27,750 bases of DNA from the IMG/VR virus record IMGVR_UViG_3300046010_001424, positions 1 through 27,750 of that record, one strand, 5' to 3'. Both the position numbers and the translations under genes were made by a program. The notes below the pieces were generated by a model that was not told the DNA's origin, searched no databases, and saw only the letters and a list, made by a program, of their open reading frames with translations. This document shows, piece by piece, positions 16,187-22,066 of the stretch (positions are counted from its first letter, which is position 1; each line of letters begins with the position of its first letter). The DNA comes from a virus.

Positions 16187-16387
16187 TTAAAAAGGGATTT
16201 GATCCCATTCCCAATGTTCGCACTCAACTGTGCCAGTAATCCACTCTAGCGGTGGTTTTGCTCCAAACTGCTTACAAATGCCTGTCTCAAAATTATTACA
16301 TTGTTGGCAGTTGATTCTGATTGTATTGATCTGTTTGACCTGACTGTCCAAATGCCTCTTGATTGCGTTTATTTCAATTAAATTCAT
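16187..16387 (-). CDS. Small Cys-rich (zinc-binding-like) protein (66 aa)
   Basis: The likely start is ATG 16387, which overlaps the helicase stop by 14 bases; a longer upstream reading lies wholly inside the helicase gene. Product: MNLIEINAIKRHLDSQVKQINTIRINCQQCNNFETGICKQFGAKPPLEWITGTVECEHWEWDQIPF. A helix is followed by CQQC, then GIC and VEC, giving a four-Cys C-x2-C-x7-C-x15-C pattern that could bind one metal ion. The end 'CEHWEWDQIPF' resembles small phage proteins I have seen in replication modules. Function unknown; coupling to the helicase suggests a helper. Confidence 0.74.
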   Translation of the reverse strand: MNLIEINAIKRHLDSQVKQINTIRINCQQCNNFETGICKQFGAKPPLEWITGTVECEHWEWDQIPF

Positions 16388-17984
16388 AGTCTTTGACCTC
16401 TGTGTATTTTCCATTTTTACGGGTTGCGATCCTAACTGGCTCTTCAATGTTTTTAAACTCAAGCCACTCAAGCGCTTCTTGTGTGCCTGATGGCATAGAC
16501 TTCTTCTCCCTTCGCATCCACCAGTTCTCGGCCTTTTGCCTAGCATAGCCAATGTGACTAAAACAAACCCATTCAGTCGCAACCCGAAGCAGGCCAGCGT
16601 AGTAGTCAACTCTCAATGAGTCTGGTTTGCCTTCCTTTCGGTGCAGGCCGTAGTCAACTCGGGTTACATCGTGCCAAATCAGTTCTGAGATGCTTGCCTG
16701 ATTCGACAAGAGCGCTGCCAATGAAACCCTTGCATCAATTGGTTTAGCCTCTTCTTCTCGGATTTGACCACCGCAATGAATGCAGACAAGAGCTGTCGGT
16801 GCATTGCGTTCACCGCAGTCTGGGCAGATGCTGTAGGGCGCTTCCTGTGGGCCTGACCTCTTCTTAGCCCTGCCTTGGATAGTATCCACTGGCCCAAGGC
16901 GCTCAACTGTGTCGGTGAAGTCAAGCACCAGGCAATCTGTCTTGCCGTCTGCAATTCGAGTACCCCTGCCCATGCCCTGCACATAAAGCACTGGCGACTT
17001 GGTTGGCCTGCACCAAATAATGCAGTCTACGTCTGGTACATCAAAGCCAACCGACAAAGCCAAGACAGTAACCAAGCAGTGAATCTCGCCATTCTTGAAC
17101 TGGCGAATCAGGTCTTCGCGCTCCTGCTTGGGGGTTTCACCACAAACAACGGCGCTTACGATCCCAAGTGCATTTAGCTTGTCAGACAGGCTTTCAGCGT
17201 TTTTGACACTCGGTGTAAAGGCAATCCATTTCTTGCGCTCTGAGGCGATTTTAGAGGCTTCTGTGGCTACTTTGGACAGGTATTTTTCAACCTCGCGGGA
17301 AAGTTCGCCAACTTTGTAGTCGCCATTGGCTATCCCAACATTGCTGGCATCGATGCGGGTTTCAATGTGATCTGGCGGGACAAGCGGCGCAATGAACTTG
17401 GCATCAAGCAATTCGCGCATGGACACTCGGCTTGCAATGCCTGTGAACAATGGCTCATCCCCATCGGTCAGCCAAACGCCATTGCCCCTAAAAGGCGTGG
17501 CGGTCATGCCAACAGTCCTGAACTCGCAAAGTTCGCCTAACTTGGACAAGAAGGTGCGGTACATCCCTGCATCCCCTGCCTTCTGGCTCACCAGATGAGC
17601 CTCATCGATCACCACAGCCTTGATGTTGCCAAGCAGGTGAGATGCTTTGTGGATGCTTCCAATGGTGGCAACAATCACATCTGCTTGGTGTTGCTTCTTT
17701 CCCAAGCTGGCGCTGACAAAGCCAACGCTGATGTTTGGGGGAAGCAAGGCTCTAAGTTTGGCAGCGTTCTGCTCGGCAAGTTCCTTGGACGGCACAAGCA
17801 CCACAGTTCGAGGGTGAAACAGAGGCCATTGATCCCACATTTGGCGCACAATCTCAGCGCAGATCACAGACTTGCCTGCGGCGGTGGGTAGCACTAGCAA
17901 GGGAATGTCGTGATCCTCTTGATGCTTTGTCCACCAAGCAAACAAGTCTGTAACTGCGCGAGACTGATACTCACGAAGGATCAA
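16374..17984 (-). CDS. DEAH-box superfamily 2 DNA helicase with zinc finger (536 aa)
   Basis: From TTG 17984 the protein begins MILREYQSRAVTDLFAWW. Motifs in order: Q-like LREYQ (3-7), Walker A PTAAGKS (33-39), DEAH (127-130), GMTATPF (motif III), then the second RecA lobe with QGMGRGTR (motif VI). A CPDCG...CIHCG zinc finger and a C-terminal domain follow. Family: UvsW/SSL2-like helicases, which unwind branched DNA or remodel forks. GAGGAG (17997-17992) lies 7 bases before TTG but only 1 base before GTG 17990, so TTG is preferred. Earlier starts would overlap the 62-aa upstream gene more deeply. It sits in the recombination operon, so a replication/recombination role is likely. Confidence 0.9.
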   Translation of the reverse strand: MILREYQSRAVTDLFAWWTKHQEDHDIPLLVLPTAAGKSVICAEIVRQMWDQWPLFHPRTVVLVPSKELAEQNAAKLRALLPPNISVGFVSASLGKKQHQADVIVATIGSIHKASHLLGNIKAVVIDEAHLVSQKAGDAGMYRTFLSKLGELCEFRTVGMTATPFRGNGVWLTDGDEPLFTGIASRVSMRELLDAKFIAPLVPPDHIETRIDASNVGIANGDYKVGELSREVEKYLSKVATEASKIASERKKWIAFTPSVKNAESLSDKLNALGIVSAVVCGETPKQEREDLIRQFKNGEIHCLVTVLALSVGFDVPDVDCIIWCRPTKSPVLYVQGMGRGTRIADGKTDCLVLDFTDTVERLGPVDTIQGRAKKRSGPQEAPYSICPDCGERNAPTALVCIHCGGQIREEEAKPIDARVSLAALLSNQASISELIWHDVTRVDYGLHRKEGKPDSLRVDYYAGLLRVATEWVCFSHIGYARQKAENWWMRREKKSMPSGTQEALEWLEFKNIEEPVRIATRKNGKYTEVKDYEFN

Positions 17985-18159
17985 AGTCACTCTCCTCAAG
18001 CATGGCATCTGCAATTGCATACGCCCTTTGTGCAATCTTTTTAGGATCATGCCACCATTTGTAGTTACTATCGTTCGCTCCTTGTTCGAGATCGCCAGCA
18101 AGAGCTTGCCCTGCAAAGTAGTCACGCAATGTAATTTTGTTAATTGATGGTGTTTTCAT
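17971..18159 (-). CDS. Small conserved phage protein in the recombination operon (62 aa)
   Basis: MKTPSINKITLRDYFAGQALAGDLEQGANDSNYKWWHDPKKIAQRAYAIADAMLEESDFDPS. The frame 'I.LRDYFAgqAL.g.l........iA..aY.iADAML..r' is a very common small phage protein with unknown function. It is coupled by ATGA (18156-18159) to the nuclease gene and overlaps the helicase start by 14 bases. It is all helical, with no metal or membrane motif. Confidence 0.82.
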   Translation of the reverse strand: MKTPSINKITLRDYFAGQALAGDLEQGANDSNYKWWHDPKKIAQRAYAIADAMLEESDFDPS

Positions 18160-19244
18160 ACAAATCTCGCATTATGTTGTTTACGTAAATCCAAAGCAAA
18201 CTCATCCACCAAGGCGGTCTTGTCTGTGCAGGCATGGATTTCTGCGCTACTGATGTGATCAAAGTTTTTGTCTGGATCGCCATTGATAAACTGTTTGCCA
18301 TCTGCCATTTTGTAGATCACATTGTCACTTTGATCAAGGTCAACTGGATGGCCTGTTTTGGCAAGCAAAATGGGAATATATCGATGATCATTGCAACCTT
18401 TTCGTTGCATTCCTTCTGACAAAACTGTGCTATGTGAAGCGCATGACCAAACTGCATTGCCGCCCAATTCAGGCGTGGCGTGAACGCATGAACGGCACGT
18501 TGGCATGGGGACATCTGTGCCGTGGCAAATAGCCTGGTAGTCGCAGAACTTGCACTCAAACCAAGTTGGATCGGTAGACACTCCAACTGGTGGCTCGGGT
18601 GCGGTGATCACAGCCATAGCTTTGTCAACCAGTGCTTGTGCCTCTTGCTTGTTGTACTCCAAGCGCTCGGTGTAAATGTCATCGTTGTCTTTGTTCACCA
18701 CAAAGTAAAGTGCCCTGCGGCATCCATCTTCCCCAAACTGATCAAGTGACCACTTCATGTATATTTGCATCTGCGCGTAGTGTTCGGGCTTGGCCTTCTT
18801 TACGCCATTTTTCTGCATATCTTTAAACATCTTGTCAGATGCGGTCTTGATCTCCAACAAGTGCGGAGACTTCGGCGCTTGCGGCAGGCCCGTGATGATG
18901 CCGTCCGCATTACCCTGAAAGTGGTGACCAGTTGCGGGTTCAGTGAATGACCACTGCTTGCCCGTGGTAGGGTTAATTTGGTAGACAGTGCAACCAATGG
19001 CTGCCAAGTCTGCATAAACTCTTGGCTCTTGCAAGTGACCAGACTGAAACACTCGGTAAAGCCTACCAGAGAACTGAGCAGGCTTAGACCACCGAAAAGA
19101 GTACCAATGTTGGCGCAGACAGGGCTTGCCAATGCTTGACGCACCAAGGTAGGGGCGTTGTAACTCTGAGCCAAACTTTGCCTTGTAGAAGGCAAAGATG
19201 GCATCAGCCACAGGATCAGAAACTGATTGTGGAAGTAAAGCCAT
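18156..19244 (-). CDS. Cas4/RecB-like PD-(D/E)XK nuclease with Fe-S-type cysteines (362 aa)
   Basis: Motifs: GASSIGKPCLRQHWYSF (Cys42), GNADGII (Asp114), LLEIKTAS (Glu131, Lys133) and HYAQMQIYM (Gln158/Gln160, Tyr162). Then CKFCDYQAIC follows (Cys231, 234, 240). Asp/Glu-x-Lys plus Gln-x3-Tyr is the PD-(D/E)XK core. One Cys before the core and three after match the 4Fe-4S ring of Cas4/AddB-type exonucleases. An extra Cys cluster (CRSCVHATPE...WSCASH, CNDH) lies beyond it. It sits between a DUF669 protein and a helicase, next to Sak4, a common phage recombination set. The probable role is resecting DNA ends to give single strands for annealing. It starts at TAATG on the DUF669 stop. Confidence 0.87.
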   Translation of the reverse strand: MALLPQSVSDPVADAIFAFYKAKFGSELQRPYLGASSIGKPCLRQHWYSFRWSKPAQFSGRLYRVFQSGHLQEPRVYADLAAIGCTVYQINPTTGKQWSFTEPATGHHFQGNADGIITGLPQAPKSPHLLEIKTASDKMFKDMQKNGVKKAKPEHYAQMQIYMKWSLDQFGEDGCRRALYFVVNKDNDDIYTERLEYNKQEAQALVDKAMAVITAPEPPVGVSTDPTWFECKFCDYQAICHGTDVPMPTCRSCVHATPELGGNAVWSCASHSTVLSEGMQRKGCNDHRYIPILLAKTGHPVDLDQSDNVIYKMADGKQFINGDPDKNFDHISSAEIHACTDKTALVDEFALDLRKQHNARFV

Positions 19245-19756
19245 TATTTTCTAGCCCAAGCAGGTGCTTTAGACTTGGCGGCTTCTTGCTCGGCGGTAGG
19301 CCATGCAGGGGCTTCAGCAACAGGCGCGGGAGTTGGTGCAGTAGCTGGTGCGCTAATGCCACCACCTGCGGCCTCATAGCCCTTGATGTTGTTACTGGCC
19401 TTGTACTGCCCGACTGCCTCGCGCACAGTCACATTGATGCGAACTGGCTTGAAGTGTAGGGCGGCGGTATCCATCAACTTGATGACATTCACCGCATGGC
19501 AAAGTGCAGACAACTGGCTTTGGGCAATGCGCTGAGTGTCTTCGCTACTGTGGCGAATGTTGAGATTCTCCCAAACCTTGCGGCCTTTGTGCTGACCATC
19601 AATGATTTCAAAGGTGAGTTTCAAGCCTTCGCCGTTGCCAGACTTCAAGGGCTGAACATCAGACTCAACAATGTGAGCCAGATAAACACCCGCAGGCAGT
19701 GGGCCTGTGGATGCTTGGGGTGCAATTTGGGATGCGTCAAAATTAAACTGAGCCAT
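19244..19756 (-). CDS. DUF669 family ssDNA-binding-like recombination protein (170 aa)
   Basis: MAQFNFDASQIAPQASTGPLPAGVYLAHIVESDVQPLKSGNGEGLKLTFEIIDGQHKGRKVWENLNIRH...: the 'f.fdas...p.....lPaG.Y...I..s..k..ksG.G..L.l.fei..G...Gr.vw..Lni' pattern is DUF669 (PF05037). This family is often found beside Sak4/Erf-type recombinases and annotated as single-strand binding or annealing. An OB-like core is followed by a Pro/Ala-rich tail ending APAWARK. It has its own site (AGGAAA, about 8 bases before ATG 19756). The direct DNA-binding function is known for relatives, not tested here. Confidence 0.85.
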   Translation of the reverse strand: MAQFNFDASQIAPQASTGPLPAGVYLAHIVESDVQPLKSGNGEGLKLTFEIIDGQHKGRKVWENLNIRHSSEDTQRIAQSQLSALCHAVNVIKLMDTAALHFKPVRINVTVREAVGQYKASNNIKGYEAAGGGISAPATAPTPAPVAEAPAWPTAEQEAAKSKAPAWARK

Positions 19757-19795
19757 GATAAATTTCCTAAAAAGTTAAGTTACGAACTGGGGTGA

Positions 19796-20542
19796 TCAAG
19801 ACTGCGCTTGGGTAAGCGCTGCTTGGAATGCCGTCCAGTCAAGCGGCATATTCTGAAGGCCAAAGCGGTTACCACCGCAATGAGCCGGATGGGGTTCAAC
19901 GTGCAAGATTCGCTCACCTGTTGTCGTGGCCTTGGTTTCTTTCTTAGAGAACCCTGCATCGGTCTTGCTTGTGAAGATGCGGTAGCCTGCGTAGCCAATG
20001 ACATCTGCCCACTCTTGGACTAGGCCAGCGGCCTTGTCGTGCAGTTTCAGGACATGGCTGTCATAGCCCTCGGTCAGCGGGTCTTCAATGCGCTTGATCT
20101 TGTCGTGAGCAATCAGGATGATGCCCATGCCCTTGGCAGAACGCAGGACTTCTAAGCCAGACAGAAGATTACGCCACTCCTCGGCGGCGGCAACGTAGCC
20201 CTTACCGAAGCCTGGTGCTTCAATGTTCTTCCAGTTATTCTGCTTGCACACATACTCTTGGATCATGGGTTCGAGCCAATCCAGACTGTCAATGAACAAG
20301 GTCTGGAAGTCATGGTCTTTGTTAATTAAGGTGTCGATGGCGGCATACACTTCCACCAAGCTAGAGGCCAGTGGGAAGGCGTTTGCGTCTACCGCATCAG
20401 CGCCGTCTTCGGTCAGGATGCCAATGGCGTTAGGCGACATGGCGGCAAAGGTGGTCTTGCCAATCTTGCCTTGGCCTACCACCACAATCTTGGGTGAGCG
20501 TACACGTTTGGTTTTAGAGATGGATGAGAGATCGAAGGCCAT
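19796..20542 (-). CDS. Sak4-like RecA-fold ATPase, single-strand annealing recombinase (248 aa)
   Basis: Opens MAFDLSSISKTKRVRSPKIVVVGQGKIGKTTFAAM: Walker A GQGKIGKTT (Gly23-Thr31). Walker B is TLFIDSLDW (Asp85, with Asp88 nearby). IILIAHDKIKRIEDP and HVLKLHDKAAGLVQEWADVIGYA follow. Short single-domain RecA/Rad51-like proteins with this 'GkTTFA...dsLdwLe...ahdk.k..eD' order are the Sak4 group (AAA_24, PF13479). They promote annealing and recombination with phage SSB-type partners. It starts one base after the upstream stop and is followed by the DUF669 partner. The length is typical. Confidence 0.88.
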   Translation of the reverse strand: MAFDLSSISKTKRVRSPKIVVVGQGKIGKTTFAAMSPNAIGILTEDGADAVDANAFPLASSLVEVYAAIDTLINKDHDFQTLFIDSLDWLEPMIQEYVCKQNNWKNIEAPGFGKGYVAAAEEWRNLLSGLEVLRSAKGMGIILIAHDKIKRIEDPLTEGYDSHVLKLHDKAAGLVQEWADVIGYAGYRIFTSKTDAGFSKKETKATTTGERILHVEPHPAHCGGNRFGLQNMPLDWTAFQAALTQAQS

Positions 20543-20543
20543 G

Positions 20544-20912
20544 TTAGTCTTTCAGTTCAATGGATGGTTTTGCGGGTTTGCTAGTTACGAACACTGCTGC
20601 CTTGTTGTAGGCGGAAGGGTCAATTTCTGAGAGGGAGCGAAGGTAAGCCAAGTTGACCTCGGCCTTCCATCTAAATGCTCTTTGGGCGTTGTCTGGCAGA
20701 TCGTCAAAATCAGCAGATAAACGATCTGTGTCCACTGAACGGGTGAGCTTCCAAGTGATAGTGAACTCTTCATCCTTGTGGACTCCTTCGCCAGATTGGG
20801 GTTTGGCGAATTGTTCTTCAATCAAGCCCTCAATGCGTAGGCGCTCGGCCTTGGCTTCGTTCTCGGCTTGCTTGGCCTTTCGTAGCAGTGTTGCCAGTTC
20901 AGAGATCGTCAT
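20544..20912 (-). CDS. Gp157/DUF7173-like small helical protein (122 aa)
   Basis: The best start is ATG 20912 (MTISELATLLRKAKQAENEAKAERLRIEGLIEEQFAKP...), overlapping the upstream stop by 14 bases; a further in-frame Met lies within the previous gene. An N-terminal coiled coil (about 5-35) is followed by a small beta-alpha domain with EEFTITWKLTRSVDTDRLSADFDDLPDNAQ. Small 'isELi..l....' coiled-coil proteins next to Sak4/DUF669 genes are annotated as Gp157 or DUF7173. The match is by layout only. It probably assists recombination or replication. Confidence 0.68.
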   Translation of the reverse strand: MTISELATLLRKAKQAENEAKAERLRIEGLIEEQFAKPQSGEGVHKDEEFTITWKLTRSVDTDRLSADFDDLPDNAQRAFRWKAEVNLAYLRSLSEIDPSAYNKAAVFVTSKPAKPSIELKD

Positions 20913-21174
20913 TTTTGTAGTCCTCAAGTGCGGTGGTTGTAATGTGGTCAACAAGGCCCTGCAAGAGCAAGTGACCAATGTCTATGTCTGTGCCTTTGAT
21001 GTAGGCGCTGACAAGTTCCATAGTTTCGGCGTAGTCAGGCTCATCAGATAAGCCACGGCTATCGAGTGCGCCAAGTTCTTCAGGGATGTACTCCAAGTGG
21101 CAAACCAGATCGACACCTTCGAGTTCGCAGGCAAACTCAATTAAACCTTGAGGGCAGGCGGGTGTGGGGTTCAT
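20899..21174 (-). CDS. Acidic small hypothetical protein (91 aa)
   Basis: MNPTPACPQGLIEFACELEGVDLVCHLEYIPEELGALDSRGLSDEPDYAETMELVSAYIKGTDIDIGHLLLQGLVDHITTTALEDYKNDDL: very acidic, three Cys near the start (7, 16 and 25), helical C-terminal half. The AGGAGA site about 6 bases upstream of ATG 21174 is clear, and the start overlaps the previous microprotein by 4 bases. Small proteins of this 'E.EL..e..Y.Pa..g......ep.y.E......GvDi..ll' type are common in phage early operons with unknown function. Strong acidity could suggest DNA mimicry, but this is only speculation. Confidence 0.74.
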   Translation of the reverse strand: MNPTPACPQGLIEFACELEGVDLVCHLEYIPEELGALDSRGLSDEPDYAETMELVSAYIKGTDIDIGHLLLQGLVDHITTTALEDYKNDDL

Positions 21175-21284
21175 GCAGTTCTCCTACATTGTTTGTTGCA
21201 AGCTGGGTTGTGCTTAGACTGACAAACGCCAAGAATTTCGCATCGTGTCAATTTAGGTTTGATGGGTATTAAGACTGTTTTCAT
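21171..21284 (-). CDS. 37-aa four-cysteine microprotein
   Basis: ATG 21284 overlaps the preceding stop (ATGA), and the stop overlaps the next start the same way (21171-21174). Product: 37 aa, MKTVLIPIKPKLTRCEIL... then VCQSKHNPACNKQC... with Cys at 15, 21, 29 and 33. The net charge is strongly basic. C-x5-C-x7-C-x3-C could bind a metal ion. Exact coupling on both sides and the cysteine pattern support coding. Function unknown. Confidence 0.6.
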   Translation of the reverse strand: MKTVLIPIKPKLTRCEILGVCQSKHNPACNKQCRRTA

Positions 21285-21424
21285 GCTGACCACCATGCAA
21301 CCAGTAGGGCTGCCAAGCTGATGCCAATGGCAAGGGCTGTAAGAAGGTCAAGACCTGCTTCTGCGCGGGCGGTTAGCCTTGCGTTCTTGACTTCGGGGTA
21401 GTAGAAATGTTTGCTGTGTTTCAT
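21281..21424 (-). CDS. 47-aa small membrane protein
   Basis: ATG 21424 to TGA 21281. The product has a basic head (MKHSKHFYYPEVKNARLTAR) and one membrane helix (residues about 26-44, LLTALAIGISLAALLVAWW). The stop overlaps the next start (ATGA). The ribosome site is weak (GAAAG), so it may be translated by coupling or at low level; a GC hairpin lies just upstream (21435-21451). A small early inner-membrane protein could affect host physiology or superinfection, but there is no evidence for a function. Confidence 0.6.
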   Translation of the reverse strand: MKHSKHFYYPEVKNARLTARAEAGLDLLTALAIGISLAALLVAWWSA

Positions 21425-21434
21425 GTTGTGCTTT

Positions 21435-21451
21435 CGGGGGCTTGCGCCCCG
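21435..21451 (-). promoter_or_regulatory. GC-rich hairpin between the first two genes of the minus operon
   Basis: CGGGG (21435-21439) pairs with CCCCG (21447-21451) across a 7-base loop. In the minus-strand mRNA this lies after the stop of the 71-aa gene and just before the membrane microprotein. There is no downstream U-run, so it is not a standard terminator. It could stabilise mRNA or shield the weak ribosome site of the next gene. Folding judged by eye. Confidence 0.4.
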
Positions 21452-21460
21452 TGGGTTGGA

Positions 21461-21676
21461 TTAGGCTGCGGCTTGTTGAGCTATTTTGTTTTGTGCAAAA
21501 GAAAAACACATTTCATGGAGTTTGGAGTTTTTGCGAATTTTGCGGAAGTTTGAGTTTTCGTAAACTTCATTTTTAGTAGTGCCGTAGTTGTCAACAAATA
21601 CGCAATACTCAATATTGTTTTTTTCAACAACAACACTTGTGTGTCCGCAGGCTTGATCAATGCTGATAAGTTTCAT
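21461..21676 (-). CDS. First gene of the early minus-strand operon, unknown 71-aa protein
   Basis: ATG 21676 with AGGAAA about 5 bases upstream; a longer reading would start inside the leader hairpin region. Product: MKLISIDQACGHTSVVVEKNNIEYCVFVDNYGTTKNEVYENSNFRKIRKNSKLHEMCFSFAQNKIAQQAAA. It has a small beta-rich front and a basic helical end. No family recognised. Codon choice looks more A/T-rich than in the neighbouring genes (many AAA/AAT/TTT), suggesting separate acquisition. As the first gene after the putative regulated promoter it is probably the earliest expressed, so a regulatory or host-takeover role is possible. Confidence 0.65.
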   Translation of the reverse strand: MKLISIDQACGHTSVVVEKNNIEYCVFVDNYGTTKNEVYENSNFRKIRKNSKLHEMCFSFAQNKIAQQAAA

Positions 21677-21702
21677 TTTGTTTCCTATGGCCTTTCGGCG
21701 TG

Positions 21703-21728
21703 ATGCCAACAAACTATTTCGTTGGCAT
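21703..21728 (-). promoter_or_regulatory. Hairpin at the predicted 5' end of the early mRNA
   Basis: ATGCCAAC (21703-21710) and GTTGGCAT (21721-21728) form a perfect 8-bp stem with a 10-base loop. On the minus strand the predicted transcription start falls at about 21728, so the transcript would begin with this stem. A second small hairpin, GCC-GAAA-GGC with a GNRA loop, follows at about 21690-21699, just before the ribosome site. 5'-terminal stems can block 5'-end-dependent decay. Alternatively the DNA palindrome may be a protein site. Confidence 0.5.
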
Positions 21729-21734
21729 GGATTG

Positions 21735-21764
21735 ATTATCTAGCATCTTGCTAGGTATCGTCAA
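21735..21764 (-). promoter_or_regulatory. Sigma70-like promoter for the minus-strand early operon
   Basis: On the minus strand: -35 TTGACG (21764-21759, 5/6 to consensus), an 18-bp spacer, and -10 GATAAT (21740-21735, 5/6). The expected start is near 21728. It drives the replication/recombination genes beginning at 21676. Operator O1 lies in the spacer and O2 overlaps the -35, a layout typical of phage repressor control. Assigned by eye. Confidence 0.62.
21740..21754. promoter_or_regulatory. Operator-like palindrome O1
   Basis: CTAGCA-TCT-TGCTAG, a perfect palindrome with 6-bp arms and a 3-bp centre, placed in the spacer of the minus-strand promoter. It shares its pattern with O2 and O3. Binding by the YdaS-like protein at 21851 would block polymerase; this is inferred. 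Confidence 0.6.
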
Positions 21765-21776
21765 GCGTTTTGCTAG
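21762..21776. promoter_or_regulatory. Operator-like palindrome O2
   Basis: CAAGCG-TTT-TGCTAG, same pattern as O1 with two arm mismatches. Its centre is 22 bp from O1, about two helical turns, allowing cooperative binding on one DNA face. It overlaps the -35 of the minus-strand promoter. Confidence 0.58.
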
Positions 21777-21824
21777 AAATATTTAAATTATTTGTGTAGG
21801 TGCTTTCCCTAATGTCGTTTTGCT

Positions 21825-21839
21825 CAAGCAATCTGCTAG
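21825..21839. promoter_or_regulatory. Operator-like palindrome O3
   Basis: CAAGCA-ATC-TGCTAG, one arm mismatch. Its centre is 63 bp from O2, about six helical turns, and its end is 11 bases before the regulator ATG, so it may mediate autoregulation. An overlapping shorter palindrome TTGC-TCAA-GCAA lies at 21820-21831. No convincing plus-strand promoter could be defined nearby. Confidence 0.55.
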
Positions 21840-21850
21840 ACTTATTGGCT

Positions 21851-22066
21851 ATGAACACACAAATACCACCAGATGAGCGCCGACAACTGGCAGAAAAAGT
21901 TGGCATAAACGAGCAATATCTTTACCAGTGCCTGACAGGGCGCAGGGAGATGTCTGCATGGGAGGCTGTCAGAGTGGAGCAGCAGAGCGAAGGGCGGCTA
22001 ACTCGGCAAATGGTCTGTCAGGGCAGTTGGCAGTCTATTTGGCCTGAGTTGGTGGAGCAAACGTGA
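21851..22066 (+). CDS. YdaS/Cro-like helix-turn-helix transcriptional regulator (71 aa)
   Basis: The preferred start is ATG 21851; the frame also opens at 21800, but that would run across O3. Product: MNTQIPPDERRQLAEKVGINEQYLYQCLTGRREMSAWEAVRVEQQSEGRLTRQMVCQGSWQSIWPELVEQT. 'LAEKVGINEQYLYQCLTGRREMSAWEAVRVE' is a Cro/YdaS helix-turn-helix. The ending '.W..IWPEL' is characteristic of the YdaS group (PF15943), which act as Cro-like regulators in prophages despite the 'antitoxin' name. It is divergent from the early operon and next to three operators, so it likely controls both directions. No CI-type repressor or integrase is seen in this window. Confidence 0.8.
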   Translation: MNTQIPPDERRQLAEKVGINEQYLYQCLTGRREMSAWEAVRVEQQSEGRLTRQMVCQGSWQSIWPELVEQT

